From contig NZ_MWWT01000009.1 in NCBI RefSeq assembly GCF_002259705.1, forward strand, positions 62,001-126,000: DNA of 64,000 bases. Reading direction: 5' to 3'. Below, piece after piece: positions 49,778-60,018 of the stretch. The stretch is from Alloscardovia macacae (GTDB lineage Bacteria; Actinomycetota; Actinomycetes; Actinomycetales; Bifidobacteriaceae). How positions within the stretch are numbered: the first letter of the stretch is position 1; each line of letters starts with the position of its first letter. A program made the position numbers and the translations under genes. Below the pieces are notes generated by a model. That model saw only the letters and a program-made list of their open reading frames with translations. It made no database searches and was not told where the DNA came from.

Positions 49778-51418
49778 TTACTTCGTGATGTTCAGGAAGT
49801 CTGGGTAAGAGTTCCACGTGATAGCGAAGCCCTTCACACCCTGTGCAGATACACCCACGTTCTTCTTGTTATAGATAGGGATAACTGGCAGATCCTTGAG
49901 CAGAATCTCTTCTGCCTGCTGGTAGATCTTGTTCGCATCATCCGTAGAAGAAGCAGCTGCTGCCTTCACGAGCAGTGCGTCGAACTCTGGGTTCTTATAG
50001 TCACCATCGTTAGCACCGTTACCGTCTGCTGCAGCAGAACCATACAGTGGCTTCAGGTAGTTTTCTGCAGATGGATAATCAGGCATCCATCCACCACGCC
50101 ATGCACCCTTCAGGGTACGGTTATTCACTTCCTGACGCATTTCCTGGAAGGTAGCGATAGGGGTAGCTGCTACGTTAATGCCCAGAGCGTTCTTGATGGA
50201 GTTCGCGTATGCTTCGAAGATTTCCTTGTGGCCACCATCAGCGTTATAGTACAGGTTCAGCTGAGTGTCGCCGTAAGGAGAGATAGCGTCAGCCTGAGCC
50301 CACAGCTTCTTCGCTTCATCAGCGTTATACTTCAGAACGTCGTTACCCTTGAGATCCTCAGAGTAGCCTGGAGTCTGTGGAGACAGGAAGTCTACAGCTG
50401 GAACACCGGTACCGCCGAGTACCTTATCGGTAATCTGCTCGCGGTTAATAGCGCGGGAGATAGCTGCACGGCGCAGGCGACCTTCGTCGTTAATGCCGAA
50501 GTGCTCGAGAGTGGTAGGGATGATGAGAGTCTGGATAGCTGCACCTGGCTTGTTATATGGCTGGACAGAAGAGTCAGACTCGAAGGTGGAGGTAGCAGAT
50601 GCTGGAACGGTGTCGAGGACATCGAGGTTACCAGCCTGAACATCTGCATAAGCAGATTCTACATCCGAGTAAATCTTAAAGGTGATGCCGCCGTTCTTTG
50701 CTGGGAAGGAACCCTTATAGTCTGGGTTCTTCACCAGTTCGATGGACTGGTTATGCGTCCACTTGGAGAACTTGTACTGGCCGTTACCCACTGGGTTCTC
50801 GCCGAATGCCTTAGGATCCTTGTAGAAGGATTCTGGAAGTGGGGAGAATGCGACGTAACCCACCTGGATAGGGAAGGTAGAAGAAGCTTCAGTCAGCTCC
50901 ACAGTGAAGTGAGTGTCATCCTGAACCTTCAGGCCTTCGAGCTGAGCGTCATCAGCTACGCCATCCTGCTGGAGAGCATCATAACCCTTAATATTTGCAT
51001 ACCAGGAGTTATTCAGCATCTGGTGAGATGCGATAGCAGAGTAGCTCCATGCCTTCGTGAAGGACTCGGAGGTCACAGGAGTGCCGTCCGTGAACTTCCA
51101 GCCGGAGTTCAGTTCGATGCTGTACTGCGTGTTATCATCGTTTGCCTTGATGGACTTAGCTACTTCATTCTTAGCGTTACCATTAGCATCAAAACCTACG
51201 AGGCCAGCGAAGAGCATCTGGATGACACGGCCGCCACCGTTCTCGTTCGTGTTAGCTGGGATGAGTGGGTTTTCTGGCTCAGAGCCATAAGCTGTGATGA
51301 CCGCGTCTGTGGATGCAGAGCTCGAAGAGGAGCTAGAGTTTGCGGAACCACATGCGCCCAGTGCCATTACTGCAGCAGCTACTGCAGCAGTGATCATAGT
51401 GATCTTAGACTTCTTCAT
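49778..51418 (-). CDS. oppA: Oligopeptide-binding lipoprotein OppA
   Basis: 546 residues from ATG 51418 (MKKSKITM). The lipoprotein signal has lipobox ALGAC near residue 22, followed by a Ser-rich tether. SBP_bac_5 features: LNSGWKFTDGTPVTSESFTKAW, AFGENPVGNGQYKF, RRAAISRAINREQI, GGWMPDYPSAENYLKPLYG. It captures peptides at the cell surface and hands them to OppBC. First gene of the operon and separated from oppB by a terminator and 430 bp. Confidence 0.95.
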   Translation of the reverse strand: MKKSKITMITAAVAAAVMALGACGSANSSSSSSSASTDAVITAYGSEPENPLIPANTNENGGGRVIQMLFAGLVGFDANGNAKNEVAKSIKANDDNTQYSIELNSGWKFTDGTPVTSESFTKAWSYSAIASHQMLNNSWYANIKGYDALQQDGVADDAQLEGLKVQDDTHFTVELTEASSTFPIQVGYVAFSPLPESFYKDPKAFGENPVGNGQYKFSKWTHNQSIELVKNPDYKGSFPAKNGGITFKIYSDVESAYADVQAGNLDVLDTVPASATSTFESDSSVQPYNKPGAAIQTLIIPTTLEHFGINDEGRLRRAAISRAINREQITDKVLGGTGVPAVDFLSPQTPGYSEDLKGNDVLKYNADEAKKLWAQADAISPYGDTQLNLYYNADGGHKEIFEAYANSIKNALGINVAATPIATFQEMRQEVNNRTLKGAWRGGWMPDYPSAENYLKPLYGSAAADGNGANDGDYKNPEFDALLVKAAAASSTDDANKIYQQAEEILLKDLPVIPIYNKKNVGVSAQGVKGFAITWNSYPDFLNITK

Positions 51419-51782
51419 GGTTTCTCTTTCTTGTAGGTATCCCCTGAGGCCCACCGAAGCGGAATAATATAAAACGTCCTCAGGAAAATAATGTGCAAAA
51501 GCTCAGTCATACTGAAAGGTAGTGATTGCGTCTTTTGAACGTGTCATTTAATGTAGCATGTTTTCGTTACAAGGAAAAGAATTTTTCTAAAGAAATGCAT
51601 ATTTTTCTGTAAATTTATGCGTTAAGATGAATAATATTCTGCATAATCCGCATATTTCCGCGGTTTTCCTGTATATAAATATTTTTCTGAGAATGTGTCA
51701 CTATGTGGAACGCTCGCGCTTTTCCCAGTTTTTCGTAACATTTCGGACACATACCCCTAGTTCCTCTGCGCGAGAATCCCCA
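51419..51782. promoter_or_regulatory. AT-rich region upstream of oppA
   Basis: The 364 bp between oppA (starting leftwards) and the end of xerC are strongly AT-rich at 51490-51700 and should contain the oppA promoter. No box pair is good enough to name. No gene is supported here. Confidence 0.4.
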
Positions 51783-52682
51783 CTATGCCCGCGGAAAAGC
51801 CTTCTCATACTTCGCCCGTAGCTGTTCGAGAGACACATGCGTATACCTCTGCGTCGTAGACAGTGACGAGTGCCCCAGCATGTCCTGTACTTCTCTGAGG
51901 TCCGCTCCCCCATCAAGCATGTGCGTAGCGGCACTGTGCCGCAGTGCGTGTGGCGCCACATCCGGAACTCCTGCTACAGCTGCGCTTTCATGAACTACTC
52001 TGCGCACGACTCTCTGGTTTATCCGTCCACCGCGTGCTCCGAGGAAGACTGCCGGTGTCGTTTCTTCCCCTTCTGCCAGAAGAGCGCCTCTGCCCGAGCG
52101 CATCCACTCTGCCAGAGCCCGCATGGCAGGCGCTCCCACGGGAACCACGCGTTGTTTATTCCCTTTACCCGTTACTTTCACCATATGCTGCGAAAAGTCT
52201 ATGTCCGTTACGTTCAGTGCAGTCAGCTCCGCCACGCGCATTCCGGTAGCGTAGAGCAGTTCGACCATGGCATGGTCGCGCAGTGCGAGCACGTTATGGT
52301 CCTGTGAGGACACTTCGACGAGTTTTTCCGCCTGGTTTTCGCTCAGAACGACGGGCAGGCGTACGGCTTGCTTCGGCGTGGCGAGCTGGGCAGCAGGATT
52401 CGTCCTACACATCCCGTGCGTTTGCGCGTAGTCGAAGAATCCGCGTACGGCTACCACTTTTCGCGCGAGAGAGGTTTTCGTCAGCCCCCCGTGCAGTTCA
52501 TGTGCCATCCAGGAGCGTAGGTCATCGAGAGTAATGGCGTCGAGTGTGTCGATGCCACGCAGCTCGAGCACGTGCAGCGCCTGTGTGATGTCCGCCATAT
52601 ACGCGCGAACGGTCTGTGGGCTCAGGCCCTTATTTACCGTCAGATACGTGCGGTAGTCCTCGAGTGCGTCCTGTTCTGTCAT
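51783..52682 (-). CDS. xerC: Tyrosine recombinase XerC/XerD (chromosome dimer resolution)
   Basis: 299 residues from ATG 52682. N-terminal SAM-like domain (YLTVNKGLSPQTVRAYMADI), catalytic Arg in LLYATGMRVAELTAL, HALRHSAATHMLDGGADLR, LGHSSLSTTQRYTHVS. Size and motifs are those of the housekeeping Xer recombinases that act at dif with FtsK. Its start is 17 bp from the divergent small gene. No sign of mobile context. Confidence 0.9.
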   Translation of the reverse strand: MTEQDALEDYRTYLTVNKGLSPQTVRAYMADITQALHVLELRGIDTLDAITLDDLRSWMAHELHGGLTKTSLARKVVAVRGFFDYAQTHGMCRTNPAAQLATPKQAVRLPVVLSENQAEKLVEVSSQDHNVLALRDHAMVELLYATGMRVAELTALNVTDIDFSQHMVKVTGKGNKQRVVPVGAPAMRALAEWMRSGRGALLAEGEETTPAVFLGARGGRINQRVVRRVVHESAAVAGVPDVAPHALRHSAATHMLDGGADLREVQDMLGHSSLSTTQRYTHVSLEQLRAKYEKAFPRA

Positions 52683-52699
52683 ACTCTTAGAATACCAGT

Positions 52700-52948
52700 A
52701 TGCTTCAGATTCCTGTAGGCGCACGCATAGTCGTGCGTTCACGCGACGGTGTGGATGAGTTTTCTGGAAGGCCAATTTTCCGTGATACCGTCGGCCATGT
52801 GCTCAGCGTCAGTGAAACCACACTCGTGGTGTCTCGCGACCCCGCAGCGAATGGCTCACGCCCGGGAAGTGTAGTGAGCCTCGATGTAGGGAGAATTATA
52901 CGCATTAAACCTATCCCGGAGCGCGGAAGCTACGCCTCGCGCAGATGA
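52700..52948 (+). CDS. Small conserved actinobacterial protein, unknown function
   Basis: 82 residues. IPVGARIVVRSRDGVDEFSG, then TVGHVLSVSETTLVVSRDPA and VSLDVGRIIRIKPIPER suggest a small beta-barrel (SH3/KOW-like). No RBS, so possibly leaderless. It is divergent from xerC and overlaps the tyrA end by 19 bp in opposite direction. I do not know its role. Confidence 0.65.
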   Translation: MLQIPVGARIVVRSRDGVDEFSGRPIFRDTVGHVLSVSETTLVVSRDPAANGSRPGSVVSLDVGRIIRIKPIPERGSYASRR

Positions 52949-53922
52949 GCGAAGTCGCGGGCATGCGCTTCCACGCTGTCGATGTACTCCACGCGGCCAC
53001 CACGACGCGATGCAGAAAGCAAGCGTTCACGCCAGCTTTCATCGAGCAGAATGCTGTACACTCCCTCCGGAATCCCCTGCTGCAGGCGCGCGCGGACAGT
53101 GCGGTACGGCTCGGCGGTAGCGAAGAAAGCAGCGAGGCCATCCGCATCTCCCGCCGCGAGGAGATCCGCCACGGCTGTCATCCGTGCAGCCTGATCGCGC
53201 AGCAAATCCGCCACATTATCTGGATTCTCCTCCACCATAGCCTGCGTGCGCTCAGGCGTGGTCAGCGCTACGCGCGTCATGTCTCGCCAGGAACCAGCAG
53301 CGAGCGCGAGCGCTATGTTTGAGGCAGGATTTACCACGAGCTGAGCGGCAAGCGTAGTCGCCACGACGTGGGGCATGTGGGATATCTGGGCGGCGGCACG
53401 GTCATGCTCCTGAGCAGTAGTGACGATGAAGCGGTTCCCCACACCTTCGGTAATCATACGCCCCACAGTAATGACGCGCTCTTTATCTGTATCCTCTTCT
53501 ACGGTGATGGCCCAGGTCGCCGAGTCGTAGAGGTGTGCGTCTGCCGCTTCGAATCCTGCGAGTTCATTTCCCGCCATGGGATGTGCACCTACGAACAGGG
53601 GACGCAGTCCGTGCTTTTCTACACTGGAAAGGACTTCACGCTTCACTGAGCCTACATCGGTAAGAGTGGTGTGTTCGTCGAGGACGAGCTTAATCTTTCC
53701 TAGGACAGTGTCCATGGCTTTCAGCGGAGTGCACAGGATGAGAATGTCTGGCCGCGCTAGTGCGAGTTCTTCCACGGTTTTTACGCAGGTGATGCCATTC
53801 TTTCGCGCCTGCTCGTAAGGGGCACTGCGATGGTTCCACCCCAGGACATCGTGTCCGCTCTGGACGAGGGCGAGGGCGAGTGAGCCTCCCATGAGGCCCA
53901 GTCCTGCTATGGCTACTTTCAT
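52930..53922 (-). CDS. tyrA: Prephenate dehydrogenase
   Basis: 330 residues from ATG 53922 (MKVAIAGLGLMGGSLALALV, Rossmann GxGxxG). Other features: TDVGSVKREVL, VGAHPMAGNELAGFEAADAH, SHMPHVVATTLA and SWRDMTRVALT. It converts prephenate to 4-hydroxyphenylpyruvate for tyrosine. Its start overlaps the pheA stop by 4 bp (ATGA), so the two aromatic branch enzymes are translated together. Confidence 0.95.
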   Translation of the reverse strand: MKVAIAGLGLMGGSLALALVQSGHDVLGWNHRSAPYEQARKNGITCVKTVEELALARPDILILCTPLKAMDTVLGKIKLVLDEHTTLTDVGSVKREVLSSVEKHGLRPLFVGAHPMAGNELAGFEAADAHLYDSATWAITVEEDTDKERVITVGRMITEGVGNRFIVTTAQEHDRAAAQISHMPHVVATTLAAQLVVNPASNIALALAAGSWRDMTRVALTTPERTQAMVEENPDNVADLLRDQAARMTAVADLLAAGDADGLAAFFATAEPYRTVRARLQQGIPEGVYSILLDESWRERLLSASRRGGRVEYIDSVEAHARDFAHLREA

Positions 53923-54836
53923 CGTTCTTCTCCTGCGTAAGACATATCGAGCATAGGATTCACGCCGAGGTGAGGAAGGTTCCAGTCTACCACCGGAATT
54001 TTTTGCACTTCGTACCGCGGGTATACTGCGAGGATCTTCACCCAGTCGCCATGTGCACGCACTTCGTCTAAGACATGGCTCATACTGGCGTCCCACGGAG
54101 CAGCATCCAGTGTAATGATAAAGCTATACGTACCATCCACTGCCTTAATGGGACGTGAGATGAGGCTCGTCATATTTACGCCATTATCGCGAAAAACATC
54201 CAGCAGATTCGCTATGACACCCGGACCAGTGTACAGGGGGATAACCGTGAGGATGCTTTCACATGCTGCATTATTTTCTCGTAAGACTCCACTCAAACGG
54301 AGCGCATCATCTCGTGAAGCGAGATGAAGAAAGTCTGTGTGCGCTCCACTATAGTCCTGAACCCCCTGCGCATATACGTCGAGAGCGAAGCGTTCAGCAT
54401 TTCCCCGCGGAGCCAGCGCCACCTGATGAGCTTCCAGGTTCTCACACGCCGCAGTATTCGAGTGCGCAGGAACAGGCCTCAGTCCCCTCTCCTGAGTGAA
54501 GTTCAGGCACTGCGCTAAGCCATGAGGATGTGCTGTCACTTCCGTAAGCTCAGTATGGTCAGGACACACATAAGCATCGAAGATAACATCCACGCTTATG
54601 CGCCCTATGCCTGCTACATTATGCGCATCGATGAGTTTATCCAGGTTCGGAGCCACGTAGCCTTCCACATTATTCTCCCAGGCGAGGATACCCTGCCCCT
54701 CTCCCCTTTCGATGTGGTCAAGCAGCTCACGTTCTGTACCACAAGATGCAAGCTGCACATCCGGTACGTATGCGCTGACCTGGAGTGCCGCCTGATAGGT
54801 GAAGGAACCGAGCGGGCCGAGATAGTAGAGCTTCAC
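53919..54836 (-). CDS. pheA: Prephenate dehydratase with ACT domain
   Basis: 305 residues. Catalytic domain MKLYYLGPLGSFTYQAALQV, ILAWENNVEGYVAPNLDKLI, then ACT domain (YTGPGVIANLLDVFRDNGVN, SLISRPIKAVDGTYSF). Two motifs deviate: the catalytic TRF motif reads TDF (AHTDFLHLAS) and the Phe-binding ESRP reads ISRP. This might mean altered feedback control or substrate handling, although pairing with tyrA argues for a working enzyme. Converts prephenate to phenylpyruvate. Confidence 0.92.
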   Translation of the reverse strand: MKLYYLGPLGSFTYQAALQVSAYVPDVQLASCGTERELLDHIERGEGQGILAWENNVEGYVAPNLDKLIDAHNVAGIGRISVDVIFDAYVCPDHTELTEVTAHPHGLAQCLNFTQERGLRPVPAHSNTAACENLEAHQVALAPRGNAERFALDVYAQGVQDYSGAHTDFLHLASRDDALRLSGVLRENNAACESILTVIPLYTGPGVIANLLDVFRDNGVNMTSLISRPIKAVDGTYSFIITLDAAPWDASMSHVLDEVRAHGDWVKILAVYPRYEVQKIPVVDWNLPHLGVNPMLDMSYAGEER

Positions 54837-55288
54837 TCGCCGACCTCCTGGGAAGAGTTCTCTGGGGAAGAGTCCTCCTCAGATGCCTGCTCATCAGTGA
54901 ATCGCGCTCGGAGAGAGGCGGGGAGGAACATGACGAAGAATTGGACCAAAAAAATGCCATACAGCCAGACGATGGACGCATGCAGCGACCAGAACGTCGT
55001 CAGCGCCGAACCACCCATAGCCACGACGGAACTCGACTGTGTACTAGCCAGAGCTATCCCCCACGTCACAGCAGTGGACACAAACGCATGCGCGAACTCA
55101 TGCCACAAGCCCATCTTTCCACCACGCCCGCCGGACAGCAGACACAGCGCCCCCACGACCAGAAGCGTCACGATGAGGCCGTACGGAATGTTATACGCAG
55201 CACCCAGACGGTATGTAAAAGTGCCGACTACTCCTATAACGGCGCCCGATACCAGCGTCTGACACCATACCAGTGCGGTCTTTTTCAC
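54833..55288 (-). CDS. Small integral membrane protein, unknown function
   Basis: 151 residues from GTG 55288, chosen because GAGGAGA lies 6 nt upstream; a longer ATG start at 55330 exists. Four membrane segments (about 8-27, 36-52, 65-85, 100-125) and an acidic Ser/Glu tail. Similar DUF6113-like proteins occur in Actinobacteria, but I am not certain of the family. Overlaps pheA by 4 bp, hence it leads this three-gene operon. Confidence 0.75.
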   Translation of the reverse strand: MKKTALVWCQTLVSGAVIGVVGTFTYRLGAAYNIPYGLIVTLLVVGALCLLSGGRGGKMGLWHEFAHAFVSTAVTWGIALASTQSSSVVAMGGSALTTFWSLHASIVWLYGIFLVQFFVMFLPASLRARFTDEQASEEDSSPENSSQEVGE

Positions 55289-55345
55289 GCGATCTCTCCT
55301 CTTTCGCTCCTGAACTTCTCGAACCGGCACTTAGGAAAAGTGCAC

Positions 55346-55396
55346 GAAGGCGGGCGTGCAGCCGTACTCTCGTACTGCCTGCGCAAACCCGCCTTC
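55346..55396 (-). terminator. Hairpin after typA
   Basis: GAAGGCGGG / CCCGCCTTC (9 bp) enclosing an inner GCAG..CTGC-type stem, followed by CACTTTT on the minus strand. Confidence 0.6.
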
Positions 55397-55432
55397 TTCT
55401 GCGTCTACTATCAGCCGAACTAGCTCTTTGTA

Positions 55433-57358
55433 CTAATTATTCTGCTTCGACTGGCGACGCTGCTGAGCATGCCACTTATACCATGCATCACGGCTCAGGA
55501 TAATCTTACGCACGCGGATGGATTCTGGCGTCACTTCCACGCACTCGTCATCATTCGCGAAGTCGAGAGACTCTTCGAGGCTCATCTGGATAGGAGGCGT
55601 AAGCGTCTCGAGAACGTCTGCCGTAGCCGAACGCATATTCGTCATATGCTTTTCTAGCGTGATGTTAATGTCGAGGTCACCAGGCTTACCGGTCACACCT
55701 ACGACCTGGCCTTCATACACTGGAGACTGTGGCTGAACGAAGAAGTTACCACGAGCCTGCAGCTTCTGCATAGCGTATGGGCTCGCCTTACCCTGACGGT
55801 CGGCCACCATGGAGCCATTCTGGCGCACCACTATCTCACCAGCCCACTCGTCGTAGCCAGCAGAGATGGAGGAAGCGATGCCCGTGCCGCGCGTGCTGGA
55901 CAGCAGCTGCGTGCGGAAACCGATCAGACCACGGCTCGGAACCGTGAACTCCATGCGCACCCAGCCAGAGCCGTGGTTCGTCATGGAATCCATGCGTCCC
56001 TTACGAGCAGCCATCAGCTGGGTTACAGCACCCATGTACTCTTCTGGAACGTCGATGGTGGAGTGCTCAAATGGCTCGAGGGTCTTTCCATCTTCCTTCT
56101 TCGTAACCACCTGTGGGCGGCCCACAGTCAGCTCGAAGCCTTCGCGGCGCATTTCTTCAGCAAGCACTGCCAGAGCGAGCTCACCGCGGCCACGCACTTC
56201 CCACACGTCTGGGCGGTCCGTATCCAGCACCTGGATGGATACGTTACCGATGAGTTCCTTATCCAGGCGGTCCTTCAGCATACGAGCGGTCAGCTTATGA
56301 TCCTTACCTTCCGTACCTGCCAGAGGAGAATCATTCGTACCGAAGGTCATGGAGATGGCTGGCTCATCCACGTGAATGAGTGGCAGTGGTAGTGGGTTCG
56401 ATGGGTCCACGATGGTCTCACCGATCATGATGTCATCCACACCGGCGATAGCCACGATGTCACCAGGACCAGCAGTTTCTGCTGGTACGCGGTCGAGACC
56501 GTCGGTACGCAGAATCTCGGTGAGCTTAAAGTTCTGGATGGTGCCATCGTTACGAGACAGGCCATACTGCTTACCCTTGACCAGTTCACCCGAGTAGATG
56601 CGGACGAGACCGAGGCGGCCGAGGTACTCGGATGCGTCGATGTTCGTCACGTGAGCCTGGAGAGGTGCATCCTCGTTATAGTGAGGAGCTGGGATGTTCT
56701 TTACGATCATCTCGAAGAGAGGCTCGAGGTTATCATTATCTGGCACGTCACCATCTGCTGGCTGATTCACCGATGCGCGACCAGCCTTTGCTGCGCAGTA
56801 GATGACTGGCAGGTCCAGCAGAGAGTCGAGGTCCAGCTCCACGCCTTCTTCCACGACATCCTGAGCCAGACCGAGAAGGAGGTCCGTGGCTTCGGAGACG
56901 ACCTCAGAAATGCGAGCATCTGGACGGTCGGTCTTATTAATGGCCAGAATCACTGGCAGCTTTGCTTCGAGAGCCTTACGCAGAACGAAGCGAGTCTGTG
57001 GAAGTGGGCCTTCAGATGCGTCCACGAGGAGCACCACGCCATCGACCATGGAGATACCGCGCTCTACCTCACCACCGAAGTCTGCGTGGCCAGGGGTATC
57101 CACCACGTTAATAATGATGCCGTCTTCCTGACCGAGCTCAGCTGCCGCAGGACCGTTATAGTCGATGGCAGTGTTCTTCGCGAGGATGGTGATGCCCTTC
57201 TCGCGCTCGATGTCACCGGAATCCATGACGCGGTCTGGAACTTCTTCACGCTCGGAGAAGACGTTCGACTGCTGGAGCATAGCATTCACGAGAGTGGTCT
57301 TACCGTGATCTACGTGAGCCACGATAGCGACATTACGGATATTAGAGCGAACTGCCAT
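55433..57358 (-). CDS. typA: Ribosome-associated GTPase TypA/BipA
   Basis: 641 residues. G1 [15 protein letters not shown] (14-28), G2 [15 protein letters not shown]3 [15 protein letters not shown]4 NKTDRPDA. Domains II/III and the BipA-specific C-terminus follow ([54 protein letters not shown]). An EF-G-like GTPase aiding ribosome assembly and stress adaptation. Monocistronic. Confidence 0.97.
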   Translation of the reverse strand: MAVRSNIRNVAIVAHVDHGKTTLVNAMLQQSNVFSEREEVPDRVMDSGDIEREKGITILAKNTAIDYNGPAAAELGQEDGIIINVVDTPGHADFGGEVERGISMVDGVVLLVDASEGPLPQTRFVLRKALEAKLPVILAINKTDRPDARISEVVSEATDLLLGLAQDVVEEGVELDLDSLLDLPVIYCAAKAGRASVNQPADGDVPDNDNLEPLFEMIVKNIPAPHYNEDAPLQAHVTNIDASEYLGRLGLVRIYSGELVKGKQYGLSRNDGTIQNFKLTEILRTDGLDRVPAETAGPGDIVAIAGVDDIMIGETIVDPSNPLPLPLIHVDEPAISMTFGTNDSPLAGTEGKDHKLTARMLKDRLDKELIGNVSIQVLDTDRPDVWEVRGRGELALAVLAEEMRREGFELTVGRPQVVTKKEDGKTLEPFEHSTIDVPEEYMGAVTQLMAARKGRMDSMTNHGSGWVRMEFTVPSRGLIGFRTQLLSSTRGTGIASSISAGYDEWAGEIVVRQNGSMVADRQGKASPYAMQKLQARGNFFVQPQSPVYEGQVVGVTGKPGDLDINITLEKHMTNMRSATADVLETLTPPIQMSLEESLDFANDDECVEVTPESIRVRKIILSRDAWYKWHAQQRRQSKQNN

Positions 57359-57385
57359 TCATAACCTCTTTAGACAAATATAAAT

Positions 57386-57472
57386 AAACCTCTGCAAGTT
57401 TACGCTGTCGAGCAGACACGGGTACACAGGTATGTGCCACATGCTCAGCTGAGCGTGAAACTACAGAGGTTT
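57386..57472. repeat. Long inverted repeat between parA and typA
   Basis: AAACCTCTGCAAGTTTACG (57386-57404) is nearly complementary to CGTGAAACTACAGAGGTTT (57454-57472) across a 49-nt loop. It may be the parA terminator or a structured typA leader. Confidence 0.55.
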
Positions 57473-57515
57473 TCTCTCTGAGAAAGGCTACTCCTCGGCT
57501 CCTACTCCACGGCTC

Positions 57516-58361
57516 CTACTCCACGATGCCGTTCGCCACTATCTCGCGAGCCACTTCACGGTACTCCTTCGCCGTAGCATGCTGAGGCGAGAACATGGTG
57601 ATAGGCTTCGCGGCGACAGATGCATCCGCTACCTTAATGGAACGCGTGATGACCGTGTGGAAGACGCGCCCAGGGAATGCATCATAAATGCGCTGAAGCA
57701 CTTCCTCAGCATGGAGAGTGCGCGTGTACATGGTGACGAGCACACCGTAGACCTGCAAGTTCGGGTTTATGCGCATCTTCACTTTCTCGATGGAATCCAT
57801 GAGAAGTGCCACACCACGCAAAGCGAAGAACTCTGCTGCTACAGGAATGATGACGCCATCTGCTGCAGTGAGTGCATTCACCGTAAGCAAGCCGAGGGAT
57901 GGCTGGCAGTCGATGATAATGAGATCATACTCATCTTTAATCTGGCGTAGCACCGAAGCGAGTACCTGCTCACGGCCTACTTCCGTGACCAGCTGTACTT
58001 CCGCTGCAGACAGGTCGATGTTCGCAGGAATAACGTCCAGATTCTCGAAACGCGTATGCTGAATTACCTCATGTACATCCATCTTCGGGTTAAACATGGC
58101 CGTGTAGATGGTATTCGGCACTTTATTCGCATTCACACCTAGAGCCACCGAGGCTGCACCCTGCGGATCAAAGTCCACGATGAGCACGCGACGACCATAC
58201 TGACTGAGCGCCCCCGCTATATTCACACTACTGGTGGTTTTTCCTACTCCACCCTTCTGGTTACACATAGCGATGATGCGAGCAGGACCATGCTGCTCGA
58301 GCGTTTTCGGTGCGGGGAAAGCGTCATACTCTCGACCCAAGAGATCTGTAGGCATAACCAC
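57516..58361 (-). CDS. parA: ParA/Soj-family chromosome partitioning ATPase
   Basis: 281 residues (GTG 58361 or ATG 58355). Deviant Walker A CNQKGGVGKTTSSVNIA near 33-49, VLIVDFDPQGAASVALG, IIDCQPSLGLLTVNAL. Binds nucleoid DNA in its ATP form and moves ParB complexes. No parB is adjacent; in many Actinobacteria this ParA type stands next to scpA/scpB, which are absent here. Strongly similar to the Soj group near xerD-scpA loci. Confidence 0.93.
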   Translation of the reverse strand: MVMPTDLLGREYDAFPAPKTLEQHGPARIIAMCNQKGGVGKTTSSVNIAGALSQYGRRVLIVDFDPQGAASVALGVNANKVPNTIYTAMFNPKMDVHEVIQHTRFENLDVIPANIDLSAAEVQLVTEVGREQVLASVLRQIKDEYDLIIIDCQPSLGLLTVNALTAADGVIIPVAAEFFALRGVALLMDSIEKVKMRINPNLQVYGVLVTMYTRTLHAEEVLQRIYDAFPGRVFHTVITRSIKVADASVAAKPITMFSPQHATAKEYREVAREIVANGIVE

Positions 58362-58422
58362 TACCTTAGCACGCGCCGCGGAATGTAAACGCCGTGTGTG
58401 ATGTCACGTCTTCTACACTTGA

Positions 58423-59049
58423 TTATGCGAGGTGTTCCGCTGACGCACCTACCCCATAGCGCATGAACACACGCTCGGTAAACGGCACGTGCAGCATGAG
58501 CATGCTGCCGTAACCGAAGACCACGACGAGGAAGAGAAACTGCGGCATATACAGCACTGTCCCATAGAACAGCCCTACGTACACAGCGTCTATGAGGACG
58601 AGGGCCAGCGTGTACGGGATGTGTACCACGCCGAAGACGAGAGAATTGAACCAAATCCGCGGCACAGTATTCTCGAACCGCGCCTGCACCGCGAACGTCC
58701 ACTCCATGCCGATGACCCACACGATGCTCAGACCGTACTGCAGGATAAGCGCCTCGCGTATCTGGACGAACAGCCACATATAGCCGAGCAGAAGGCCCAC
58801 GGCGAGGTACGGCAGCCACAGCAGGGTCGCCTTCCGAAAGTTCGCTCGAAAAGCGCTGAAGTACGCGCGCGTCACGCCTCGCCCCTCGCCGTAGAGCGTC
58901 TTGCGCGCAGCCACGTTCCCCGCAGCGAGCGCGGCGCCGACCGTGACGAGAGGCAGCGACGTGAGCAGCATATACAGGTTTATGAGTATGCCGTCCGTGA
59001 GATTATTCCACGCCTGCATGAAGCGTGAGTCTGGGGAGAGCCAATTCAT
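58423..59049 (-). CDS. DUF624 (YesL-like) membrane protein
   Basis: 208 residues from ATG 59049 (GAAAGG upstream). Starts MNWLSPDSRFMQAWNNLTDG and has six membrane segments, as in YesL/DUF624 proteins that accompany carbohydrate ABC transporters. It follows the permease genes on the same strand after 123 bp, so it most likely belongs to the sugar uptake system. Biochemical role unknown. Confidence 0.88.
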   Translation of the reverse strand: MNWLSPDSRFMQAWNNLTDGILINLYMLLTSLPLVTVGAALAAGNVAARKTLYGEGRGVTRAYFSAFRANFRKATLLWLPYLAVGLLLGYMWLFVQIREALILQYGLSIVWVIGMEWTFAVQARFENTVPRIWFNSLVFGVVHIPYTLALVLIDAVYVGLFYGTVLYMPQFLFLVVVFGYGSMLMLHVPFTERVFMRYGVGASAEHLA

Positions 59050-59172
59050 CCTGTACCTTTCGTGTGTCTGTCTGCATACTGCATGTATAACCATGTATAA
59101 CGCGGCCGTCTCCTGACGCATATAGCGAGGAGACGACCGCTGACATGTTCTTTACCCTAGTCTAGGCCTATC

Positions 59173-60018
59173 CTAGCCCTTCACCGCGCCAGCCATGACA
59201 CCGCTGACGATGTACTTCTGGCAGATGAGGTAGAAGATGATGATAGGGATGATGGCCAGAACGAGGCAGGCCATCATGGCACCCATATCGATGGAGCCAT
59301 ATCCACCCTTCAGATACTGGATGGCCACGGAGATGGTCTTATACTTTCCGAGATCCAGCGTGAGGTATGGAAGCAGGTAGTCATTCCATATCCACATGGC
59401 TTCGAGGATGGATACCGAGATGATGGATGGCTTCATGATAGGTACCACTATCTGGAAGAAGATGCGTGGTACGGATGCGCCGTCCAGCATGGCGGATTCT
59501 TCGAGAGACTTCGGGATGCCCTTAATCACGCCCGTGAAGACGAAGACTGCCAGGCCCGCACCGAAGCCGAGGTAAACGACCCACAGACCCCATGGATTAT
59601 TCAGCTTCAGCATATCCGCTATCTTCGAGAGGGTGAACATAACCATCTGGAATGGAACAATCATGTTAAAGAGGAAGAGCGTGTAGAGCAGCTTCGCAGC
59701 CCAGTTATCTACGCGCACTATCCACCATGCGCACATGGAGGTGCACAGGATGATGAGTGCCACAGCACCTACCGTGATGAATACCGTCCAGCCGAAGGAC
59801 TCGAAGAACTGTGTGGTCTCGATGCCACGAGTGTAGTTCTCCAGGCCCACGAAGGACTTCGCGTTCGGAAGCTCGAAGGCATTCGTAGAGATGTATGCCT
59901 TCTGCTTGAACGAGTTCACGAGAACGAGCAGGATAGGGAATATCCAGAGGACAGACAGGACGGCGAAGAAGACCGACCATGCAGTCGAGTGCTTAATCTT
60001 ATTACTAGTATCATTCAT
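59173..60018 (-). CDS. Carbohydrate ABC transporter permease (MalG/ GanQ type)
   Basis: 281 residues. Six membrane helices; NIMVPFQMVMFTLSKIADML, and the EAA loop EESAMLDGASVPRIFFQIVV characteristic of CUT1 inner-membrane subunits. Ends KYIVSGVMAGAVKG. It pairs with the permease upstream (start and stop overlap as TAATG). Sugar unknown. No ATPase in the cluster, so a shared MsmK-type ATPase would energise it. Confidence 0.94.
   Translation of the reverse strand: MNDTSNKIKHSTAWSVFFAVLSVLWIFPILLVLVNSFKQKAYISTNAFELPNAKSFVGLENYTRGIETTQFFESFGWTVFITVGAVALIILCTSMCAWWIVRVDNWAAKLLYTLFLFNMIVPFQMVMFTLSKIADMLKLNNPWGLWVVYLGFGAGLAVFVFTGVIKGIPKSLEESAMLDGASVPRIFFQIVVPIMKPSIISVSILEAMWIWNDYLLPYLTLDLGKYKTISVAIQYLKGGYGSIDMGAMMACLVLAIIPIIIFYLICQKYIVSGVMAGAVKG

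Noticed and set aside
51783-52682. XerC-type recombinase as part of the mobile element or as the RBP invertase
   Set aside because: It is 17 kb away, has housekeeping length and motifs, and sits among core genes. A contribution to inversion cannot be excluded but nothing points to it.
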